Assembly: GCA_017405115.1 (NCBI GenBank)
Contig: JAFRBA010000103.1
Location: 1 to 9,437 of the forward strand
Source of the DNA: Kiritimatiellia bacterium
GTDB taxonomy: Bacteria > Verrucomicrobiota > Kiritimatiellia > RFP12 > UBA1067
DNA length: 9,437 nucleotides
Direction of reading: 5' to 3'
The translations under genes and the position numbers were made by a program. Below are positions 3,680 through 9,437 of the stretch, piece after piece; position 1 is the stretch's first letter, and every line of letters begins with the position of its first letter. Under the pieces are notes generated by a model. The model ran no database searches. It was not told the origin of the DNA and saw only the letters and a program-made list of their open reading frames with translations.

Positions 3680-5953
3680 ATGAGGTCTCGCATGAGCGCA
3701 ATAAATAACGTTAGTTTAGCACTCATTATGCTGTCCCTGTCCGTATGTGGCGGCGATGGCAAGACGGCGACGACGACTGATGATTCCAATTGGCGTGGCG
3801 GACCATCGCCAGAATGGTTTGTTAACTGGGATAAAGCACTTGCAGAGGCGCGCAAGTCGGGCAAAATAATGTTCGTCTTGAAGACAGGCGACTGGTCGAG
3901 TGTTCATGCAGATTTGCGCAAACAGGTGCTTCAGAAAGATGAATTCCTGGAATTCGCCGGCAAAAACCTCGTGCTTGTCTATTTGAACGATGCCAAGAGC
4001 AGACCTCTTGGCAAGGAACAACGAAAGCACAATTGGTTCATTACGGACATTTTGGCGTACGGACAAGCCCATCAGAAATTGCGGTTGTTCAGTCCAGACG
4101 GTGATGAAATTGAGTCAGATATAGATTGCAGGGAGCAATTGACCGGCTTTCTTGCAAAATTAGAAAGGGCACTGGCGGATAGACGAACTAAGACTGCTGC
4201 GTTGAAAGCAAAACGCCTGTTTTCTGAAGGATACGATAAGGTGTCTTCGGAATTCTTTTTGGGAAATGATCTTTTTGCGACCTCAACGAATGAATTCAAG
4301 GTGGCACTTACCGGAATAGTATCGGTTGAGGAGCCGCGGAGATATGATGGCGGGGGGGTGTTCGAGCCTGTGGGGAACGAGATCGGAATCCCCTGTGGGA
4401 CGTCGGCAAAATTTCGCCTTGAATACGATGTCCCTAAGGATTTTAAGGTGCGGTTTTCCGTGTATGAGAAGCGGGATCCTGATAGCCGAAATCCGTATCG
4501 CTTGGGATACAGTTCTTCGCAATGGTGTACGGGCAAGGGAGTCGCATATGCCTTCCTCAGCCTTGTGCGGGGCGCCGGAGACCACAGGGTGAGAAATGTT
4601 GAAGTGCGAATCGTAACAGAGCCGGCATTGGATGGCCTGCCGTATGGCTGGACGGCAAGGTGTGTTCCCGTGAACTTGAATTTCAAGGCCGACACTGCCG
4701 TGCAGATGGCGAATCTGCCGGCCGTCTCGAAACACGTTCCCAATGGCTGGACGGAGGACTTCGAGGCGGCGCGGCAGCAGGCCGCGAAGGAGGGGAAGTT
4801 CGTTCTGCTCGCCTTTTCGGGCAGCGACTGGTGCGGGCCGTGCATGGCATTGGAAAAGGAAGTGCTGTCGCAGAAGGGTTTTGTGGACGAGGCATCAGCG
4901 AAGTATGTGCTGGTGATGGTGTCCGTTCCGCGCGACAAAACCACGCTTTCCAAGTTTGCGCTTGAACAGAACGACGGACTGAAGAAGCGCTATGCGATAC
5001 GAGGGTTCCCCACTGTTGTTATTGTAGATCCTGTCGATGGCAAGGAGGTGAAACGCCGTTCTGGGTATCGTGGCGGAGACCCCAGGGGATATGTGCGGCA
5101 GTTGGATGGACTTGTGGATGGGGTGAAATGGCCAATGAGGGGTCTGGAAGTCAAGCCGATTGCTCCGATAGAGACTGCGCCACTTGCGACGAAAGGTGGC
5201 GGAGAGGGGAAAATCGCCGGAAATGAACCCATGTTCGAGCTTCGTTCGGGGCGGGTTGTGTTCACAGGCCCCAAATCCATGGAGGAAGACATAAGGAAAA
5301 CCAAGGAGAGATATGATTTCGTCCTCCCGTTCGTGCAGCATATCTACGGAGACGCGGTCTCGGCAGACAAGCCGTTTGTCGTCCGGTTCTGCAGAGAAAA
5401 AGGCGGCTACAGGCCGAGCTTGGATGGATGGACGGTTAATTCTGGCTCCAGCGGTTCGTGCAGGTGGTTCTGGCAGCCGAAAGGCTCGTTGATCTACTAT
5501 CTGGCTTGTTGTGTGCATAACGGCCCAGAGGAGCCGAATTGGGCCTCCATCGCATTTTATGTCGAGGATTTCATTCGTGAGGCAGCCGGGGAGCTGCGTT
5601 CGGCGAAGGATCAGATCGACAGCGTGTTGCAGGGCAGGAACAGGGATGCCGACGCAAGCTGGATGAAGAAGCGGCGTCCGCATTGGGCTGTCTTCAGGGA
5701 GTTGTTCGCAGACCCTCCTGACGCTTTCCGCAAATACTACAAAGAGAAGCAGACGCTGCTTGACAGCGGTGTGATAGGCTCCAAATTGTCGCTGTCCGAC
5801 GAGGCTGCCATCTTCAGTAGGATTCTTGGGAAGGACGTGTTTCATGTGTTTGTGAATCACGGGCTTGACGTCAGCAGGAAGGAGACCAAGGTTCCGATAG
5901 GGCGCGATGACCCTATCGCATCGAGAGTGAGGGACAATTTGAAGCAGGAATAA
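3680..5953 (+). CDS. Exported multidomain thioredoxin-like protein (one degenerate and one CGPC thioredoxin domain)
   Basis: This gene encodes 757 residues. The ATG at 3680 has GGGG seven bases upstream and gives a signal-like N-terminus with two Arg before the hydrophobic run. An alternative ATG at 3692 (GAGG, six-base spacing) lacks those positive charges. Cys23 follows LSV, a poor lipobox, so lipidation is doubtful. Domain 1 (about 45-155) is a thioredoxin fold with a dead site: TGDWSSVH (69-76) has Ser73 and His76 where CxxC would be. Residues about 200-335 look like a beta-rich domain. Domain 3 (about 355-480) is an intact thioredoxin domain with SGSDWCGPC (Cys385, Cys388) and the cis-Pro motif GFPTVVI (Pro444). 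Residues 515-757 are of unclear family; PNWASIAFYVEDF and the later LSLSDEAAIFSRILGKDVFHVF vaguely recall the helical part of gluzincin peptidases, but there is no HExxH. The likely role is periplasmic thiol chemistry for the Cys-bearing LRR proteins downstream. Confidence 0.85.
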   Translation: MRSRMSAINNVSLALIMLSLSVCGGDGKTATTTDDSNWRGGPSPEWFVNWDKALAEARKSGKIMFVLKTGDWSSVHADLRKQVLQKDEFLEFAGKNLVLVYLNDAKSRPLGKEQRKHNWFITDILAYGQAHQKLRLFSPDGDEIESDIDCREQLTGFLAKLERALADRRTKTAALKAKRLFSEGYDKVSSEFFLGNDLFATSTNEFKVALTGIVSVEEPRRYDGGGVFEPVGNEIGIPCGTSAKFRLEYDVPKDFKVRFSVYEKRDPDSRNPYRLGYSSSQWCTGKGVAYAFLSLVRGAGDHRVRNVEVRIVTEPALDGLPYGWTARCVPVNLNFKADTAVQMANLPAVSKHVPNGWTEDFEAARQQAAKEGKFVLLAFSGSDWCGPCMALEKEVLSQKGFVDEASAKYVLVMVSVPRDKTTLSKFALEQNDGLKKRYAIRGFPTVVIVDPVDGKEVKRRSGYRGGDPRGYVRQLDGLVDGVKWPMRGLEVKPIAPIETAPLATKGGGEGKIAGNEPMFELRSGRVVFTGPKSMEEDIRKTKERYDFVLPFVQHIYGDAVSADKPFVVRFCREKGGYRPSLDGWTVNSGSSGSCRWFWQPKGSLIYYLACCVHNGPEEPNWASIAFYVEDFIREAAGELRSAKDQIDSVLQGRNRDADASWMKKRRPHWAVFRELFADPPDAFRKYYKEKQTLLDSGVIGSKLSLSDEAAIFSRILGKDVFHVFVNHGLDVSRKETKVPIGRDDPIASRVRDNLKQE

Positions 5954-5956
5954 GAC

Positions 5957-6481
5957 ATGAATAGAGAAGAACTTGAAAAGAAGGCGAAAGACGCGCTTGC
6001 GGCGGCGGGCGACATGGCTTCGCGCGGCGTCGAGTGGGTGAGGAACTACAGGGATTCCCATCGCGAATCGCAGTCCAACGAGGCCGTACGCGATGGAGAC
6101 CGGCGTATCTACGGCGTTACTGATCTTGCTCCGCAGAACACGGGCTTCAGGGCGTTCAATGCTTTTAGGCTGATGATTGCCCCAATGCTTATCCGCATCG
6201 CCTGGCTTGTTGGTGCGTACATCGCCTATCCAATCGCGATGATTTCGATTCTCGGCTCAATGTCCAAGAGCCGATACGTTACTTCTGGGGACATGTGGAA
6301 GGTTTTTGGGGTCAGCATCCTGATTCTGATTGCATTTCGGCTTTCCCTCGAGTCGCTGATGGCAATCTTCCGCATCCATGAATCCACTACGAAGATGACC
6401 GATCTCGTTGGGCGTTTGGTGCAAATTGAGGAGCATCGGCAGTCGGCTGCGCCGGAGGGGGCGGGGTGTGACAATGCCTAA
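5957..6481 (+). CDS. DUF4282 domain-containing membrane protein
   Basis: This gene encodes 174 residues. The ATG comes three bases after the previous stop, and AGGA (5946-5949) sits seven bases upstream. Residues 1-32 form a charged amphipathic helix (NREELEKKAKDALAAAGDM). Residues about 70-142 match the DUF4282 pattern: FRLMIAPMLIRIAWLVG begins the first membrane helix (about 77-100), there is a short polar loop, and a second helix (about 114-137) ends in FRLSLESLMAIFRIHE. That end corresponds to the family's conserved Arg, Glu and Phe-Arg-Ile-x-Glu positions. The C-terminal tail is polar. DUF4282 proteins have no established function; they are small inner-membrane proteins. Tight spacing on both sides places it in the thioredoxin/LRR operon, perhaps as an envelope or secretion accessory, which is inference. 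Confidence 0.8.
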   Translation: MNREELEKKAKDALAAAGDMASRGVEWVRNYRDSHRESQSNEAVRDGDRRIYGVTDLAPQNTGFRAFNAFRLMIAPMLIRIAWLVGAYIAYPIAMISILGSMSKSRYVTSGDMWKVFGVSILILIAFRLSLESLMAIFRIHESTTKMTDLVGRLVQIEEHRQSAAPEGAGCDNA

Positions 6482-7019
6482 GATGTACGTGGTACACCCC
6501 AAGCGGTATCTATTTCGTCGGCTGGAAGTTGGCGAGGACGACGGGGGATGCCTGTTCAGGCTGTATGGCCTGCGGGTTGGAATTAGATCGTGGTTTCACC
6601 GGATGTTGTATGGTCGGGACGACATCTGCGAGTTTGGCGTCTATCGTGATCGGATTGAGCTGGCCGACGAGTTTCGTAAGACTGTCATTTCCTCGCGGTT
6701 GGAAAAGTTTGAGAGTGGATGGTCGCGTTCGTTGCTGGGGCCTTCCTGTGCCGCGATAGGACTGATAATCATTCTGTTTTCGGTTTGGTCTGAGTCCGGC
6801 AATTTCATTGGGTTCTGCATTCTCGCGGCGTTGGGATGGCTCGTCTGGCACATCTATCGCCGCAGTCTCACGCTGTCGTTGAGCATGAAGGACGAGGCGG
6901 GGCGCAAGATCTTGTTCGACCTCAAGCGCGGTGACTTCAGCGGCCCGCCCCTGCCCGAGCAGGCGCTGAACGAGATGGTGGAAAACCTTAAAAGGATGCA
7001 GCTCGCGGCAGAAACCTGA
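6474..7019 (+). CDS. Two-helix membrane protein of unknown family
   Basis: This gene encodes 181 residues and I do not recognise the family. The ATG at 6474 overlaps the DUF4282 stop by 8 bases, with GGGG (6463-6466) seven bases upstream. A GTG at 6468 is an alternative that adds two residues, and a longer frame from 6408 lies inside the previous gene. The basic N-terminal 85 residues (MYVVHPKRYLFRRLEVGEDD, later YGRDDICEFGVYRDRIELAD) suggest a cytoplasmic beta-rich domain, perhaps PH-like. It is followed by a hairpin of two helices (about 87-105 and 110-128) and a C-terminal segment that again looks stranded (SLTLSLSMKDEAGRKILFDL) and ends in a short helix. A split PH-like domain with a helix hairpin inserted would fit bacterial PH-domain membrane proteins, but this is a guess from pattern only. 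Its overlap with DUF4282 suggests the two form a complex. Confidence 0.75.
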   Translation: MPKMYVVHPKRYLFRRLEVGEDDGGCLFRLYGLRVGIRSWFHRMLYGRDDICEFGVYRDRIELADEFRKTVISSRLEKFESGWSRSLLGPSCAAIGLIIILFSVWSESGNFIGFCILAALGWLVWHIYRRSLTLSLSMKDEAGRKILFDLKRGDFSGPPLPEQALNEMVENLKRMQLAAET

Positions 7020-7066
7020 AACAGTAGTGATGAAACCGCATAAGTTTTTTCTAAGGAACGGAAGGA

Positions 7067-8974
7067 ATGAAACCGAACATGAACATGAAGCAAATGGTGG
7101 TGATTGTGGCAATCGGCCTGTCGATGCTAGGCTGGCGCACCGCGTCGGCAGCGACGGAATACACTACTGAGATAGATGGATCCGCGTGGAAGTATACATT
7201 GTCGGTAATGCCAGACTATACGACCAACGCGACCATAACCGCTGTGACTCCGGCGGATGGTGCGCTTGTTGTGCCGTCGGATGTGGATGGGTATAGGGTT
7301 GTGGGGATCGGAAGTGGTGTTGGCAAGGGATGTGACGGCATAACCTCACTTCGTATCCCCGATTCCGTTCGGACGATAGGGCGCGGGGCGTTCTCCACCT
7401 GTGGCTCGCTCGGCAATGTGGCGCTTGGCGCTGGCGTGACGTCCGTAAACGGCACGGAGGACTACCTGTCCGAGGGGAACATATCCGGCTACGGTGCGTT
7501 CAGCTTCTGCACGTCGCTGACGAACGTGACGTTCGGCGCGTCGCTGAAGACGATAGGCGGGTACGCTTTCTACAAGTGCACGTCGCTTGCGAGCGTCACG
7601 ATTCCGGACAGCGTGACGTCGATAGGTCGGCAGGTGTTCCAGGGCTGCACGAAGATGACGGGTGCCACGCTCGGCAATGGGCTGACGAGCATCGGCTACT
7701 ATGCGTTCGGGAACTGCACGGGACTGAAGACTGTTACGTTTGCGGACGGGGGGACAGGCCGTCTGTCGTTCGGTGAGGATGCGTTTTCGGGTTGTTCGTC
7801 GCTTGAAGAGGTGAAGTTTCCCGACAATCTGACGAGTTTCGGGGTGAACGCGTTTTCAAGCTGTTCGTCGCTCAGGTCGCTTGTCGTCCCCGGCTCGGTT
7901 CGGACGATAGGACGCGGGGCGTTCTCCAGTTGCGGCTCGCTTGGCGACGTGGCGCTGGGCGCTGGCGTGACGTCCGTAAACGGCACGGACGACTACCTGT
8001 CCGAGGGGAACATATCCGGCTACGGCGCGTTCAGCTTCTGCACGTCGCTGACGAACGTGACGTTCGGCGCGTCGCTGAAGACGATAGGCGGTTATGCTTT
8101 CTACAAGTGCACGTCGCTTGTGCGCGTCACGATTCCGGACGGCGTGACGTCGATAGGGCGGCAGGTGTTCCAGGGCAGCACGAAGATGACGGGTGCCACG
8201 CTCGGCAATGGGCTGACGAGCATCGGCTACTATGCGTTCGGGAACTGCACGGTACTGAAGACTGTTGTGTTTGCGGACGGGGGAACAGGTCGCTTGACCT
8301 TCGGAGAGGAAGCGTTTACCGGTTGCTCGTCGCTTGAAGTGGTGAAGCTTCCCGACAATCTGGCGAGTTTCGGGGTGAACGCGTTTTCAAGCTGCTCGGC
8401 GCTCAGGTCGCTTGTCGTTCCCGCCTCGGTGCGGACGATTGGCCGGGGCGCGTTTTCATACTGCACGAAACTCGGCGATGTGGCGCTTGGCGCTGGCGTG
8501 ACGTCCGTAAACGGCACGGAGGACTACCTGTCCGAGGGGAATATATCCGGCTACGGCGCGTTCAGCTTCTGCACGTCGCTGACGAACGTGACGTTCGGCG
8601 CGTCGCTGAAGACGATAGGCGGCTATGCTTTCTACAAGTGCACGTCGCTTGCGGGAGTCGCGGTGCCGGACAGCGTGACGTCGATAGGGCGGCAGGTGTT
8701 CCAGGGCAGCACGAAGATGACGGGTGCCACGCTCGGCAATGGGCTGACGAGCATCGGCTACTATGCGTTCGGGAACTGCACGGGACTGAAGACTGTTACG
8801 TTTGCCGACGGGGGTACGGCTCCCTTGTCGTTTGGAGAGGGAGTGTTTTCGTCCTGCACAAGCCTTGCATCTGTACATTTGCCCGATTACCTTGTGAGCA
8901 TAGGGTCCAATTCTTTTGCCAATTGCCCGGCACTAGGGGAGTTGGAGATGCCAGATTCAGTATTGGACAAGTAA
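7067..8974 (+). CDS. Secreted BspA-type leucine-rich repeat protein with three 177-residue super-repeats
   Basis: This gene encodes 635 residues. The ATG follows AAGGA closely, with a second TAAGGA (7052-7057) nine bases upstream. A signal peptide ends at about ASA (26-28). Residues 30-100 are an N-terminal module (TEYTTEIDGSAWKYTLS...) also found in the next gene. The rest is about 22 LRR_5/TpLRR units of the form LxSIGxxAFxxCxxLxxVxxPxx. Seven units (23, 36, 23, 23, 26, 23 and 23 residues) make a 177-residue super-repeat present three times. The second unit always carries the insert NGTEDYLSEGNISGYG. Most units have one Cys, sometimes replaced (GCTKM/GSTKM). The protein stops at EMPDSVLDK, inside an LRR, with no C-terminal cap, sorting signal or anchor visible. 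Proteins of this type act outside the cell in adhesion or binding; the ligand is unknown. It lies 47 bases after the preceding gene. Confidence 0.9.
   Translation: MKPNMNMKQMVVIVAIGLSMLGWRTASAATEYTTEIDGSAWKYTLSVMPDYTTNATITAVTPADGALVVPSDVDGYRVVGIGSGVGKGCDGITSLRIPDSVRTIGRGAFSTCGSLGNVALGAGVTSVNGTEDYLSEGNISGYGAFSFCTSLTNVTFGASLKTIGGYAFYKCTSLASVTIPDSVTSIGRQVFQGCTKMTGATLGNGLTSIGYYAFGNCTGLKTVTFADGGTGRLSFGEDAFSGCSSLEEVKFPDNLTSFGVNAFSSCSSLRSLVVPGSVRTIGRGAFSSCGSLGDVALGAGVTSVNGTDDYLSEGNISGYGAFSFCTSLTNVTFGASLKTIGGYAFYKCTSLVRVTIPDGVTSIGRQVFQGSTKMTGATLGNGLTSIGYYAFGNCTVLKTVVFADGGTGRLTFGEEAFTGCSSLEVVKLPDNLASFGVNAFSSCSALRSLVVPASVRTIGRGAFSYCTKLGDVALGAGVTSVNGTEDYLSEGNISGYGAFSFCTSLTNVTFGASLKTIGGYAFYKCTSLAGVAVPDSVTSIGRQVFQGSTKMTGATLGNGLTSIGYYAFGNCTGLKTVTFADGGTAPLSFGEGVFSSCTSLASVHLPDYLVSIGSNSFANCPALGELEMPDSVLDK
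7367..8959 (+). repeat. Three tandem 531-bp super-repeats inside the LRR gene
   Basis: Copies begin at 7367, 7898 and 8429, each spaced exactly 531 bases (177 codons). A core of about 380 bases per copy, from GTGGCGCTTGGCGCTGG to TTTGCGGACGGGGG, is nearly identical. The remaining part, coding for the last two LRRs, differs more, and in copy 3 it is clearly divergent from about 8805. A fourth copy starts at 9255 in the next gene. Confidence 0.9.
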
Positions 8975-8990
8975 TTTGCAGGAGGTCATC

Positions 8991-9437
8991 ATGAAGAAAC
9001 AGATTGTTCTTTTTGCAGTAAGCGCTTTTGCAGCACTTCAGACATGCCTGGCGGCAACTACTTATACAACCAAGGTCGGAGGCCGCACGTGGTATTACAC
9101 GTTATCAAGTGGCCAGGCCACAGTCACAGGGGTTTCTCCGGCCAGGGGGGAGATAGTCGTTCCTTCGGTCTTGGACGAAAATACTGTTGTTGCAATCGCA
9201 AGTGGTACGTGTAGTGGCTGTCCTGACATAACTGCATTGTGTATTTCGGATACAGTCCTGACGGTAGGGCGCGGGGCGTTCTCCAACTGCGCCTCGCTCG
9301 GCGACGTGGCGCTTGGCGCTGGCGTGACGTCCGTAAACGGCACGGAGGACTACCTGTCCGAGGGGAACATATCCGGCTACGGGGCGTTCAGCTTCTGCAC
9401 GTCGCTGACGAACGTGACGTTCGGCGCGTCGCTGAAG
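8991..9437 (+). CDS. Second secreted BspA-type LRR protein (3' end outside window)
   Basis: This gene begins 16 bases after the previous stop with a perfect AGGAGGT (8980-8986) four bases before the ATG, so it is in the same operon. The 149 codons visible run to the window edge without a stop. A signal peptide (MKKQIVLFAVSAFAALQTCLA, about 21 residues) is followed by TTYTTKVGGRTWYYTLS. That segment is homologous to the module in the previous protein but much diverged in DNA. From codon 89 (9255) the LRR super-repeat begins and is almost identical in DNA to the copies upstream: over 9306-9437 I see one mismatch in 132 bases against 7418-7549. It is a paralogue with a distinct N-terminus and a shared, homogenised repeat region. 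Confidence 0.85.
   Translation, partial: MKKQIVLFAVSAFAALQTCLAATTYTTKVGGRTWYYTLSSGQATVTGVSPARGEIVVPSVLDENTVVAIASGTCSGCPDITALCISDTVLTVGRGAFSNCASLGDVALGAGVTSVNGTEDYLSEGNISGYGAFSFCTSLTNVTFGASLK
9255..9437 (+). repeat. Fourth, partial copy of the 531-bp super-repeat
   Basis: The first 183 bases of the unit are visible before the window ends. The similarity to the copies in the upstream gene begins sharply near GTAGGGCGCGGGGCG, whereas the sequence before it is diverged. Confidence 0.85.

Noticed and set aside
3459..3683. A 74-codon + strand frame whose TGA overlaps the ATG of the thioredoxin gene (ATGA)
   Set aside because: It has no Shine-Dalgarno, its sequence is formed largely by the inverted repeats, and the product has no protein-like pattern. 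The ATGA overlap is probably chance.
4895..6061. Long minus-strand frame of 388 codons opposite the thioredoxin gene
   Set aside because: It lies wholly antisense to a well-supported gene with clear thioredoxin motifs; long antisense frames are expected in GC-rich DNA.
7030..7075. ATGAAACCG occurs twice (7030 and 7067), with a run of six T between, suggesting a frameshifted earlier start
   Set aside because: The first copy is in another frame and would give a short product with no signal peptide. The second has ribosome sites and a proper signal peptide.
7699..9343. Repeated antisense frames beginning MPFTDVTPAPSAT in the LRR region
   Set aside because: They are mirror images of the super-repeat core and recur only because the DNA repeat recurs.
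7367..9437. Diversity-generating retroelement or CRISPR as the cause of the repeats
   Set aside because: No reverse transcriptase or cas gene is visible. The repeats are 531 bp and in frame, and differences between copies are not confined to adenines.

Overview
The window looks like a piece of a chromosome from an uncultured bacterium of the Verrucomicrobiota/Kiritimatiellota/Lentisphaerota kind. This is inference from style, not from a marker gene. The sequence is GC-rich, every gene is on the + strand, and it carries a DUF4282 protein, a thioredoxin multidomain protein and large secreted BspA-type leucine-rich repeat (LRR) proteins, all common in gut and rumen members of that group. No rRNA, tRNA, transposase, integrase or CRISPR array is visible.

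Region 1 (1-213) is the end of an integral membrane protein.

Region 2 (about 264-3003) is a compact three-gene operon. It has a near-consensus promoter with an extended -10, and a perfect palindrome just upstream of the -35. The genes are an ECF-like sigma factor that probably starts at a GTG on or beside the transcription start (leaderless), a 154-residue protein of unknown family, and a papain-like cysteine peptidase. The peptidase has no signal peptide; it is tethered by one membrane helix to a DUF4350/GATase-like C-terminal domain. The stops and starts overlap by 8 and 4 bases, so the three products are probably made together. This is the best candidate here for an undescribed system: a sigma factor wired to an intracellular, membrane-tethered protease.

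Region 3 (3004-3679) is 676 bases without a convincing gene but full of RNA-like structure. It holds a 10-bp stem followed by a T-rich tract (3127-3201), a promoter plus a roughly 170-nt transcript with a 6S-RNA-like fold (3247-3417), a nest of inverted repeats (3474-3586), and a 12-bp direct repeat after a weak -10 (3639-3665).

Region 4 (3680 to the end) is a probable envelope or secretion operon. It encodes a 757-residue exported protein with one dead and one intact thioredoxin domain, a DUF4282 membrane protein, a second two-helix membrane protein, and two tandem secreted LRR proteins, the second cut by the window end. The first LRR protein is built from three 177-residue (531-bp) super-repeats of seven LRRs each. 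A fourth copy, almost identical in DNA over the visible core, starts in the next gene, which points to recent duplication or gene conversion between neighbours.
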